A stretch of 64,000 nucleotides of DNA from Gemmatimonadota bacterium (lineage in GTDB: Bacteria > Gemmatimonadota > Gemmatimonadetes > Gemmatimonadales > Gemmatimonadaceae): contig JAQBYI010000011.1 of assembly GCA_027622655.1 (NCBI GenBank), positions 1 through 64,000 on the forward strand, read 5' to 3'. The translations under genes and the position numbers were made by a program. Each line of letters opens with the position of its first letter. Position 1 is the stretch's first letter. Positions 9,486 to 18,222 of the stretch are shown here, piece after piece. A model generated the notes under the pieces. The model was not told where the DNA came from and ran no database searches. It saw only the letters and a program-made list of their open reading frames with translations.

Positions 9486-10060
9486 CACCGGATCGCCTCA
9501 TGCTTTCCGGCGGGTGAGGGACCGCTTCCGGGTCACGAAAATCCCCAATCGGCGAGCGGCGCATAGCTACACGTGCCAACCAGCACGATTCGCCGCAGCT
9601 GCCGCCACCCTGCCTACCAGCTCACCTTCGTACCCGATTTCCCTTGAGCGGTTCAAGCCGATCTGCGCGAGCACCGAGCTCGGGTCAGGCAAGCCCTCGC
9701 CACGCGAGGATCGCTACCACGATCCACGCGATTCCCTTCAGCAAGAAGAAGGCGAACCCGACCTGGGCCGCGCGCTTGCTAAATCGCTTCCACCGCGGCG
9801 AGAGAGGGCACTCGACGACTCTTGAGCCCGCGAGCGAAGCCGCGGCCGATCTGGAGTTCGCGGATACGTGGCCGTGTTCCACCATACAGGGGAGATTATG
9901 TCGACGCACCGTCAAACGGTATGCCCTAAAGACCCACGGGCCGCGCCGAATGGACAGCCCGAAACCGGCGCACGCGCCGCATCGTACGGGTTGAATCGCA
10001 CCGTCAGGAGCTCCACGCTAGATCCGTGTCAGCGAACACGGCCAACATCGGACCTTCGTC
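9486..10060. other. Intergenic stretch with one possible small gene
   Basis: 575 bases between the M16 pair and the truncated permease. Apart from the small minus-strand frame at 9685-9885, no conserved protein, RNA or strong hairpin is visible. The sequence looks like former coding DNA without an open frame that can be recognised. Confidence 0.5.
9685..9885 (-). CDS. Small single-helix membrane protein, hypothetical
   Basis: The last 35 residues are a basic stretch (RWKRFSKRAAQ) followed by one hydrophobic helix (VGFAFFLLKGIAWIVVAILAW). This layout is common in short uncharacterised inner-membrane proteins. The start is uncertain: ATG 9885 gives 66 residues, but a later non-ATG start closer to PRWKRF is equally possible. 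No neighbour shares its strand, so no function is suggested. Confidence 0.4.
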   Translation of the reverse strand: MVEHGHVSANSRSAAASLAGSRVVECPLSPRWKRFSKRAAQVGFAFFLLKGIAWIVVAILAWRGLA

Positions 10061-10259
10061 ATGCTGCACCCCTTTCACGGAATTCGCCTTGCCATTCGCG
10101 GCCTCCGGCGCGCGCCAGGAACCGCCGCTGCGGCCGTACTGACGCTCGGCGTCGGCCTCACGGCTGCTGTGGTCGTACTCGGGATTCTCGACGGAACCAC
10201 GCAGTCGCTGCCGGTACCCGATGGGGACAACATCGTGCGCGTGCAGTTGCGAGACGGGA
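10061..10259 (+). pseudogene. 5' fragment of an ADOP-type ABC permease
   Basis: Begins with ATG and GIRLAIRGLRRAPG, followed by a first transmembrane helix (AAAVLTLGVGLTAAVVVLG) and a short periplasmic start (LDGTTQSLPVPDGDNIVRV). This is the standard opening of the MacB/FtsX-like duplicated permeases of which an intact one sits at 23756. After about 66 residues the similarity stops and the next recognisable sequence is in another frame and another family. More than 90 percent of the permease is missing, so this is a remnant. Confidence 0.75.
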
Positions 10260-10496
10260 GCGGTGCCGTCGCCGACGTCGCACCGAAAAGACCGCGTCAT
10301 CAAGCGTCGGCTGTACCAGCGGGTGAGGGTCGAGTACTGGATCGTCGACTTCGAGGCACGAGTGGTTGAGCGCTGGCAGCCTGGCGACGAACGGGCGGAA
10401 TTGCTCGACGAATCGCTGGCGTGGGCGCCCGGCGGCACAGTCGTTCCGCTCGAGATCGATCTGGTGGAGCTGTTCGCGGAGGCGCTGGACCGGTAG
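10260..10496 (+). pseudogene. 3' fragment of a Uma2-family endonuclease-like gene
   Basis: The frame ending at TAG 10494-10496 reads SPTSHRKDRVIKRRLYQR, then VEYWIVDFEARVVERWQPGDE and a closing IDLVELFAEALDR. This is the C-terminal third of Uma2 (DUF820) proteins, which have a restriction-endonuclease-like fold. The catalytic N-terminal part is absent. The junction with the permease fragment lies near 10260. A codon is also missing where most members have GVPEYW. Confidence 0.75.
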
Positions 10497-10579
10497 GGAG
10501 CGATGCGCGGCGTCCTCGGCGAGGATCAGCCGGGGCGTTCCCGCCGCAGCGCGCGGCACGACATGTGAAGTCAACCGTG

Positions 10580-11640
10580 AAGTGCAACACTGAGCTTTAC
10601 GAGACATAGACCTCCTCCGGGGTTCGAAAGCCGAGCCGCTTCCGCGGCCGGTGGTTGAGTTTGTCTGCGATCCGCTGGCAGCGCGCCTGCGTCAGGTGCT
10701 CCATTGAGGTGCGCTTCGGCGCGTACTGCCGAAAGAGCCCATTCACGTTCTCGTTGCTCCCCCGCTCCCAGGAATGGTGCGGCGTCGCGAAGTAGCACTT
10801 CGTGGACACCACGGCTTCGAGCTTCCTATAGGAGTGGAACTCGGTCCCGTTGTCGAGCGTGAGCGTGCGCACCGGCCGCGGCTGCGCCTCGATGAGCTGC
10901 TGCAGCCGCGCGTTGGTGTTCGCGGCCGTGCGTTGCGCGAGCAGCCCGATCGCGACGAAACCCGACTTGCGTTCCACCATCGTGACCACGCAGGCGCCGT
11001 GCTGCGTGTTGCCGAGCACGGTGTCGCCCTCCCAGTGGCCAATGCGCGACCGGTTCTCGGCGCCCGCCGGCCGCGTCGAGATGTGCCGCTTTCCCGCGAG
11101 CCGGCCACGGCTGTCGTAGGTGCCGTACCGCTTGCGCAGGTTCTTGGTCACGATGCGGAGATGCGTCCAGAGCGTGCCGCCCGCCTTCTTGTCCTTCCAG
11201 ATGCGCCGGTAAATCGTTTCGTGGCTGATCGCGAGGATCCCGAAGCGCTGGCACCAGCCGACGATCTGTTCGGGACTCCAATCCTCGCGAAGCAGGTCCT
11301 CGACGAAGGCCCACTCCTCACCGGAGAAGTGCGTCCCGCGCCGCGACATCCGTCGGCGCTGGTTCGTGTAGCTCTGCGCCTTCAGCGGGAAGTAGCTCAC
11401 GCGGTTCTCGCGCCAGACGTTGCGGCGGAGCTCGCGGCCGATGGTGCCACGGTGCCGTCCGACCTCGCGCGCAATCGCGGCGGGCTTTAGGCCCTGCTTG
11501 CGCAGGGCCCAGATGGCGTACCTTTCGTGCAGGGTGATCTGGGCGTAGGTCATGGCGTCTTTTCTCTTGGAGGAGAACTGAAGCCTAGCCTGCCCCAGGT
11601 CACCTTACCCGCTTCCGGGGGTGGCGACGTTGTTGCACTT
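10580..11640. mobile_element. IS30-family insertion sequence
   Basis: A 1061-bp element bounded by 10-bp perfect terminal inverted repeats (AAGTGCAACA at 10580-10589 and its complement at 11631-11640) and holding one intact IS30-type transposase. No target duplication is seen: the left flank ends GTG and the right flank starts ACT. The flanks belong to two different truncated genes, which suggests a deletion next to the element after insertion. Inner repeat length is hard to judge by eye. Confidence 0.85.
10597..11553 (-). CDS. IS30-family transposase
   Basis: 318 residues. An N-terminal helix-turn-helix (ITLHERYAIWALRKQGLKPA) is followed by the IS30 DDE catalytic domain. The acidic triad is visible: Asp in HWEGDTVLG, Asp in LTLDNGTEF and Glu in the RGSNENVNGLFRQYAP motif. 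Length and motifs are complete, so the element may be active. ATG 11553 has an upstream GGAGAA-type ribosome site. Confidence 0.95.
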   Translation of the reverse strand: MTYAQITLHERYAIWALRKQGLKPAAIAREVGRHRGTIGRELRRNVWRENRVSYFPLKAQSYTNQRRRMSRRGTHFSGEEWAFVEDLLREDWSPEQIVGWCQRFGILAISHETIYRRIWKDKKAGGTLWTHLRIVTKNLRKRYGTYDSRGRLAGKRHISTRPAGAENRSRIGHWEGDTVLGNTQHGACVVTMVERKSGFVAIGLLAQRTAANTNARLQQLIEAQPRPVRTLTLDNGTEFHSYRKLEAVVSTKCYFATPHHSWERGSNENVNGLFRQYAPKRTSMEHLTQARCQRIADKLNHRPRKRLGFRTPEEVYVS

Positions 11641-11642
11641 AC

Positions 11643-13400
11643 TATGTGAATGCGCGGCTGCAAACGGGCGCCGCGCGCGAAGGCGAAGTGAATGCACTCA
11701 TCGCATCGCTCACGCTACGTGGCAACGTGCTGGCGCGCGGCAACTTCGATTCACTGCCGATTCCATTCCGTGCCGTGGCCACCGACCTCAGGTCGCAGCA
11801 GCCGCGTATCATTGGCGACGGTGACCTCGCCTTCGCGGTGCGCGCGAGCATCGCGCTTCCTCTCGTTTTTCAGCCGGTGCGCCACGACACCACGTGGCTT
11901 ATTGACGGCGGGCTCTCGTCCAACACACCGGTTGCAGCAGCGCGCTCGCTGGGCGCGGAGCGCGTTTGGGTGTCGCGACTTCCGGTTGCGCCGCCCGATG
12001 CCGACGCGTTCGACGATCCGCTGACACTTTCCGCCGCTCTCCTGAACACGTTGTTCAAGGACGACGGTTCGGAGCCGCACGACGGCGACGTGACGATACG
12101 GAACCCGACGGAGAATTTCGAGAACCTCAACTTCGACCGGGCAATAACGGATTCGCTCATTCGTCTGGGGTACGAGACGGCGCGCGCCGCATTTGCCGCT
12201 GCCGGCTGCGTACGTCCACTCAACTCGGCCAACGCTGCCGGCGGCGCAGCGAACGGTACCGACCGCGGGGTGCTGCCGACGAGAATCGGCACAGTCGCCG
12301 TCGCGCTCGGCAATGCAGCCGCCGACGCTATTGACGCGGCGACGCTCATCAACGAACTCGGACTCACGCCGGGTCGCACGCTCGATGTCCCGCACACTGA
12401 GCGCGCGCTCACTGCGCTCGGCCTGTCTGAGCGCACTCGTGCCGTGTGGCTGAATCCCGCAGGCAGTGGGCCTGACGTGACGTTCCGCCCCGTATTCGAC
12501 CCCGCGCCGCGCCGCGCGTTTGGCATCGGCGTCGCGTTCGATCAGTTCATGTCTGGGAGGCTCTGGATTGGCGGAATCGATCGTTCGGTAACGAACATGA
12601 ATGCCGAGGCTGCCGTCATTGCGCAGTTCGGATCGTACGAGCAGAGCATCCTGGGATTCGTGCGCGCGCACACGGATGTACGCGGTGTGCACGTTCCCGT
12701 GGCCGCCGGTGCCCGGCTGGCGCACGAGAGCGTACGCCTGTTTCAGGGAGGCGGAGAGCTCCCGAACGCGGAGACGCAGGAAGGTGAGCTCTTTTTTGGT
12801 GTGCGCGGCGATCCTCTGCCGGGCGCGTGGAAGGCCGAGGCCGCGCTCGACGTCAAGGTGTGGCGCGCTCCCGGAACGGATACCCGAGGTTCGACCGGCA
12901 TTCGCGCGTCGGTCTTTCGTGCGCGCGACGACTACGAGATGGGCTCGAACATCGAGGCGCTGGCGCTCACGGACTTCCAGCGGCTAAGCATGGACGTGAG
13001 CCGGATCGTTGCGATCTACGGCGTACAGGCTCGCCTGCGCGCACGGGCCGGCTGGGGCAATCGGCTTCCCGTGCAGTACGAGTTCACACTCGGCGGCGCC
13101 GACGGCTTTGCGGGGCTCCGCATTGGAGAGATTCGCGGAACCCAGGAGGCGTTCACGTCACTGCGGCTCGCCAGGCGCGTGGCGCCGCAGTTGCAACTGA
13201 CCGTGGAAGGGATGGCCGGTGCGATTGGCACCGGGAGCGGCATCCTGCAGAGGCGCGAGGGCACGGACATCGGCAAAGTGTTCGTTGGCGTGCGCGTCGG
13301 TTTCGAGGCGAGTACGCCGATCGGTCCGATTCGCATTGAGGAAGGGTTCAACAACACACAGAACCGGGCGCTGCTGGTTCGGGTCGGGTATTGGTTCTAG
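11643..13400 (+). pseudogene. Patatin-like phospholipase with BamA-like barrel, 5' end lost
   Basis: The 585-residue open frame runs straight out of the IS30 right end. It contains the second half of a patatin domain, including the catalytic Asp in LIDGGLSSNTP, a linker region and a C-terminal outer-membrane barrel ending GYWF. The glycine-rich oxyanion loop and the nucleophile GxSxG are missing and are not found left of the element. Members with this layout are surface patatin/BamA fusions. Without a start, signal peptide and Ser it should be inactive. Confidence 0.82.
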
Positions 13401-13411
13401 AGTTCATCAGA

Positions 13412-13564
13412 CGCGCGCGTCTGGCGATCTCGGGCGGTGGATTCGGCTCGGCCGCCGAGTACCTCGAGATGGCCCAAGCGCTTGGCGCAGTCGAGGCCCT
13501 GCAGAAGCCGTTCTCCTCAGAAAAGCTCCTCGGAGCCGTCGCCCGGGTGCTGAGCGCGGGCTAG
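13412..13564 (+). pseudogene. C-terminal remnant of a response-regulator receiver domain
   Basis: The frame reads RARLAISGGGFGSAAEYL, then ALGAVEALQKPFSSEKLL and ends at TAG 13562. AISGGG is beta-4 with the switch region and the QKPF motif is the conserved Lys-Pro of beta-5 in receiver domains. The phosphorylated Asp and everything before it are missing and no start codon exists. The frame begins inside the end of the patatin gene in another frame, so it is a fragment fused to that gene's 3' side. Confidence 0.65.
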
Positions 13565-13637
13565 CAACGAGTTTCGTAGATTTTCCGTATCATTATTGAT
13601 GTACGCAGACCCTTTCTCCCCAGCCCGGCATCTACCC

Positions 13638-16600
13638 ATGTCACTCGTACGCCGCGCAGCCGCAGTGCTGCTCGTTCTGGCCACTCCGCTGGTCGCTCAA
13701 GGCCAGCAGAAGCGTCCGCTCACTCAGGCCGACTGGGACCGCTGGCAGACCATCGCGAGTCCTACGCTTTCGCCGGACGGCAGGTGGGCGGCGTACACGC
13801 TGAACCCGCGAGTCGGCGACGGTGAGTTCGTCGTTCGCTCGACGAGTGGCTCGAGCGAGTATCGGGTCAACGTGGGGTACACGAACCGGGAGAACAACAC
13901 GCCGGGCGCGTTGCGCGCTCGCGGCGGCGGAGCGGGTGGAGGCGGGCGCGGCGGGCGTGGTGGTGGCGGACGGGCAGGCGTTGGGCCGTTCAGCGCGGAT
14001 GGGAAGTTTGCGTTCGTGACTGTCTCGCAGCCGACGAAGGCCGTCGCCGACAGCATCGAGGCGGCGACCAAGGCAGCCGCAGCAGCCGCAGCAGCAACCG
14101 CTCCGGCCGGAAGCGGCGGACGCGGCGGACGCGGCGGACGCGGTGGACGCGGTGGTCGCGGAGCGCAGGGCGCTGCGGCGACGAACGCCAACAACTCGCT
14201 GCGGATCGTTCGGCTCGCTGACGGCAACGTGGAGACGATCACGGGAGCGCGCGCATTCCGGGTTCCGGATGCGAACGGCAAGTGGCTCGCCTACAGCATG
14301 CAAGACTCCGCAGCCGCCGACTCGGCTGCCAACGCGGCGGGTGGACGTGGTGGCGCGGGTGCTGCCAGTACTGCCGCCGGAGCCGGACGCGGTGGAGCCG
14401 CCGGTGCCAACGCCGCTACGCGGCGCACATATGGAAATCCGGTCGTGCTCCGAAATCTCGACACCGGCGCTGAGGAGAAGCTGGCCGATGTGTCGGCCTA
14501 CATGTTCGACGACAGCGCGAAGGTGCTCGCGTACACGGTGACGTCGCGCGACTCCACGAAGGACGGCGTATACCTGCGCGACCTTCCAACGGGCAACACG
14601 CGCACGGTGATGAGCGGGCCCGGGAACTACCGTGCGTTCACTTTCGACCGTGCGCAGCAGCAGTACGCCTTCACGTCCGACAAGGACGCGTTCGGCAAGG
14701 ACGGCGCGCAGCCGGTGCTCTACCACGGCACGGTAAAGACCGGCAACGCGCAGCCGATTCTCACCACGGCGGCGCTCCCGGTGTTCCATCGTTTCCCGGA
14801 CAATCCTTCGGCGACGTTCAGTCCCGCCGGAAATGCGCTCACCGTGAGCTTCGCCGCGGCCAAGGTAGAGGTCGTCCCGGACGATTCTCTCGTCGGCAAG
14901 GCAAAGTTCGACCTCTGGCATTGGGAAGACCCGGCCATTCAGCCGACGCAACTCTTGCAGGTGAACCAGGTGGTCAACCGCACGTACCAGGGCGTGTTGG
15001 ACATCGCGACGAAGAAATTCACACCACTCACGACCGATTCGTTCCCGACGGTTTCACTTTCTGAAAATGCGAAAGTGGGAATGCAGGCCACTGGCGTGGC
15101 GTACGACAAGGAGCGCACGTGGGGCGATGGTGGAACGGACGTGTACGTCGTTGATCCGGCCACGGGCGTGCGCAAGAAAGTCGCCACGAAAGTTGGCGGC
15201 CAGGCCCAGTTGTCAGTGGGCGGCAAGTACGTCACGTGGTACGACAAGGAGCACTGGTTCGCGCACAACGTTGCCACGGGCAAGACCGTGGACCTGAACG
15301 CGACGATGGCCAGTGTGCACTTCGAGCAGGAAAACTCCAGTCAGACCGGCGAGCCGTCGGCCTGGGGAATGGCGGGGTGGACCAGGGACGATCGGTCGGT
15401 GCTCATCTATGACCGTTTCGATATCTGGGAGCTCGATCCGAACGGCGTGAGACCACCGGCGATTCTCACCGACTCGGTGGGGCGGCGCGAAAACATGACG
15501 CTGCGGCTCATCAACCTCGGCCGCGACGAAGACGAACGCTGGGTTGACACGTCCGCGCCGGCGTGGCTCAGCGCGTTCGACGAGGATACCAAGGAGAGCG
15601 GGTTCTATCGCGCCCGGCTCGACGCGCGCCGTGCGCCGGAAAGGGTGATGATGGATCCGGTGCGTTACGGCAATCCGACCAAGGCCGACAACGCCGACGT
15701 GTACATGCTCACGAAGATGACATTCCGCGACTTCCCCGACCTGTATGTGGGGCCGAGCGTGGACCGGGCGACGAACAAGATCACGAACGCCAACGCGTTC
15801 CAGAGTGAGTACAGCTGGGGATCGGCAGAGCTCGTCACCTGGAACAGCGCCGACGGCGTGCCGCGCCAGGGGATTCTGTACAAGCCCGACAACTTCGATC
15901 CGAACAAGAAGTACCCGATGATCACGTACTTCTATGAAGATCTGTCGGACGGGCTGTACAACTACATCGCGCCCAACGGTGGCACGAGCGTGAACATCAC
16001 GCACTATGTGTCGAACGGGTATCTGATGTTCGAGCCCGACATCTATTACGAGGACGGGCACCCCGGGCAGAGCGCGCTCAAGACCATCGTACCCGGCGTT
16101 CAGAAGTTGGTGGACCGCGGGTTTGTGGATCCCAAGAAACTCGGACTCCAGGGCCATTCGTGGGGCGGATACCAGATCTCGTACATGATCACGCAGACCA
16201 GCATGTTCGCGGCCGCCGAAGCGGGCGCGCCGGTGGCGAACATGACGAGCGCGTACGGCGGCATTCGCTGGGGAAGCGGGCTCAATCGTGCGATGCAGTA
16301 CGAGAATGGGCAGAGCCGCATTGGCGGATCGCTGTGGGAGTCGCTCCCGCTGTACATGGAGAACTCGCCGCTCTTTTCGCTCAACCGCGTGAAGACACCG
16401 CTGCTGATTCTGCACAACGACAAGGACGATGCGGTGCCGTGGTATCAGGGCATCGAGCTATACATCGGCATGCGCCGGCTCGGCAACGAAGCCTACCTGT
16501 TCAACTACAACGACGAGCTGCACGGCATTCAGGGCCGCGCGAACCAGAAGGATTGGGCGGGCCGGATGCAGACGTTCTTCGATGTGAAGTTGAAGGGGGC

Positions 16601-16682
16601 GCCGCAACCAGAGTGGATGGAAAAGGGGATAGCGGCGGTGGACAAGGGGCGGGATCAGCTGGTACCGACTATTCGGCCGTGA
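13638..16682 (+). CDS. Exported S9 family prolyl-oligopeptidase-like peptidase
   Basis: 1014 residues. Signal peptide RRAAAVLLVLATPLVAQGQQ, a long beta-propeller region and a C-terminal alpha/beta-hydrolase domain with nucleophile GHSWGGY, acid in LHNDKDDAVPW and His in DELHGIQG. Two low-complexity Gly/Arg insertions interrupt the N-terminal propeller (about residues 93-115 and 156-180). S9 enzymes cleave short peptides; this one is expected in the periplasm. ATG 13638 is preferred because the signal peptide begins there; an in-frame ATG lies 42 bases upstream. Confidence 0.9.
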   Translation: MSLVRRAAAVLLVLATPLVAQGQQKRPLTQADWDRWQTIASPTLSPDGRWAAYTLNPRVGDGEFVVRSTSGSSEYRVNVGYTNRENNTPGALRARGGGAGGGGRGGRGGGGRAGVGPFSADGKFAFVTVSQPTKAVADSIEAATKAAAAAAAATAPAGSGGRGGRGGRGGRGGRGAQGAAATNANNSLRIVRLADGNVETITGARAFRVPDANGKWLAYSMQDSAAADSAANAAGGRGGAGAASTAAGAGRGGAAGANAATRRTYGNPVVLRNLDTGAEEKLADVSAYMFDDSAKVLAYTVTSRDSTKDGVYLRDLPTGNTRTVMSGPGNYRAFTFDRAQQQYAFTSDKDAFGKDGAQPVLYHGTVKTGNAQPILTTAALPVFHRFPDNPSATFSPAGNALTVSFAAAKVEVVPDDSLVGKAKFDLWHWEDPAIQPTQLLQVNQVVNRTYQGVLDIATKKFTPLTTDSFPTVSLSENAKVGMQATGVAYDKERTWGDGGTDVYVVDPATGVRKKVATKVGGQAQLSVGGKYVTWYDKEHWFAHNVATGKTVDLNATMASVHFEQENSSQTGEPSAWGMAGWTRDDRSVLIYDRFDIWELDPNGVRPPAILTDSVGRRENMTLRLINLGRDEDERWVDTSAPAWLSAFDEDTKESGFYRARLDARRAPERVMMDPVRYGNPTKADNADVYMLTKMTFRDFPDLYVGPSVDRATNKITNANAFQSEYSWGSAELVTWNSADGVPRQGILYKPDNFDPNKKYPMITYFYEDLSDGLYNYIAPNGGTSVNITHYVSNGYLMFEPDIYYEDGHPGQSALKTIVPGVQKLVDRGFVDPKKLGLQGHSWGGYQISYMITQTSMFAAAEAGAPVANMTSAYGGIRWGSGLNRAMQYENGQSRIGGSLWESLPLYMENSPLFSLNRVKTPLLILHNDKDDAVPWYQGIELYIGMRRLGNEAYLFNYNDELHGIQGRANQKDWAGRMQTFFDVKLKGAPQPEWMEKGIAAVDKGRDQLVPTIRP
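14115..14159 (+). repeat. 9-bp in-frame tandem repeat (GGR)5
   Basis: Five units of GGCGGACGC or one-base variants lie head to tail and encode Gly-Gly-Arg five times inside the S9 peptidase. A shorter Gly-rich run is encoded at about 13923-13980. The unit length keeps the frame when copies are gained or lost. Confidence 0.85.
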
Positions 16683-16772
16683 AGACGTTGAGTGAGGAGC
16701 TTGAGTGATGAGTGAGGTGTACGTGAGGGGTGAGGGGTGAGGAGAACCAGTGAGGGGTGAGGTGTAGGAGCA
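16683..16772. repeat. GTGAGG-rich intergenic repeat, copy 1
   Basis: Irregular GTGAGG(GGT) repeats immediately after the S9 stop. The core TACGTGAGGGGTGAGG at 16720-16735 recurs with one mismatch at 20190-20205. No coding or hairpin function is seen. Confidence 0.7.
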
Positions 16773-16816
16773 ACGAGGCTTACGGCAGGCGGCCGCTTTC
16801 CATAGCATTGTTGCAC

Positions 16817-18221
16817 GTGACGGCCCCCCACTCGCAGCTCGCCAAAGCACTTTCCGACCGGTACACCTATCGAACGTGAGGTGGGCGCCGGAGGCATGGC
16901 CACAGTTTACCTCGCCGATGACAAGAAGCATGGGCGCAAAGTGGCCCTCAAGGTGCTGCGGCCTGAGCTCGCGGCAGCGATGGGATCCGAACGGTTTCCG
17001 CGCGAAATCAAGACTGTCGCGCAGTTCAACCACCCGCACATCCTCTCGCTCTACGACTCGGGCGAGTCCGACGGCTTCCTCTACTATGTGATGCCGTTCG
17101 TGGAGGGTGAGTCGCTGCGCGAGCGGCTCGACCGCGAAAAACAGCTTCCCTTCCACGACGTCATCCGGATCCTGCGCGAAGTGGCCGACGCGCTCGCCTA
17201 CGCGCACGCGCGCGGCGTGATCCATCGCGATATCAAGCCGGGAAACGTTTTGCTCTCGGGCCGACACGCTGTGGTCACTGATTTCGGCGTGGCCAAGGCG
17301 CTCCGGGCGTCGGGCGGAGACAAGTTCACAACGGTCGGCATCGCGGTGGGTACGCCGGCCTACATGGCGCCCGAGCAGGCGATGGGTGACACCAACGTGG
17401 ATCATCGCGCCGACATCTACGCGGTCGGCCTGCTCGGCTATGAAATGATCGCGGGGCGGCAGCCCTTCGAGGCGTCCACCGCGCAGGGCATTCTTGCCGC
17501 GCAGGTGATGGAAGTGCCGGTGGATGTGCAGCAAATCAGGCCGGGCACGCCCCCGCTCCTCGCGGATGCGGTGATGCGTTGTCTTGCAAAGAACGCGGCT
17601 GACCGATGGCAGACGGCGGACGAACTCATTGGCCGGCTCGAGACGATTGGCACGACGCCAAGCGGAGGCATGACGCCGACGGACACGCGTCCGCTGGCAG
17701 CAACCACGGTGCGGCCGAGGAGCAATCGCGGTCTCATGATCGGCATCGCGGCCAGCGTGATAGTGATCGGTGGCGCGGTCGCAGCGTTCATGATGAGCCG
17801 CGGCGGTGGCAGCGGAACGATAGACAGGATCGGCGTGATGCCTATCGAGGACATCTCGGGCCAGGACTCTATCTTCGTGAGCGCGATGCACGACGCGCTC
17901 ACGAATGCGCTCTCGCGTGCCAACCTCACCGGCGTGGAAACGCGCTCGACGATGATGCGCTACAAAGGTGGCACGAAGACGATTCGCGAAGTGGCCAAGG
18001 AGTTGTCGCTTGGCGCCGTGGTCGAGGCCACCGTGTTCCGCGCCGGCGACGTGATGCGGATCGGCGTGCAACTCACCGACCCGGAAACGAGTCGGACACT
18101 CTGGTCGAATACCTACGAGAAGAATGTCAAGGACGTGCTCGCGGCACAGAGCGAAGTCGTGGCGCAGGTGGCCGCGGGAGTCGACAGCGTGCTCGCGCGA
18201 CCCAGAAAGCCAGGAGAATAG
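16817..18221 (+). CDS. Membrane Ser/Thr protein kinase (Hanks type), frameshifted near the start
   Basis: Kinase domain with the Gly loop GAGGMATVYLA, Lys in VALKVLRPE, HRDIKPGNVL, DFGVAKAL and MAPEQAM, then one membrane helix (MIGIAASVIVIGGAVAAFM) and a TolB/FlgO-like sensor domain. The expected N-terminus (GTG 16817, SQLAKALSDRYT) is in another frame: one extra T near 16868 (ACCTATCGA where ACC-ATC-GAA is expected) separates it from IEREVGAGGM. An internal GTG at 16881 could still give a protein lacking the first strand. Corrected length is 467 residues. The next gene begins 1 bp after the stop. Confidence 0.85.
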
Positions 18222-18222
18222 G

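Noticed and set aside
13566-13640. A strong promoter for the S9 peptidase in the AT-rich TATCATTATTGATG stretch.
   Set aside because: No -35-like hexamer at usual distance could be found; the AT-rich run alone is weak support.
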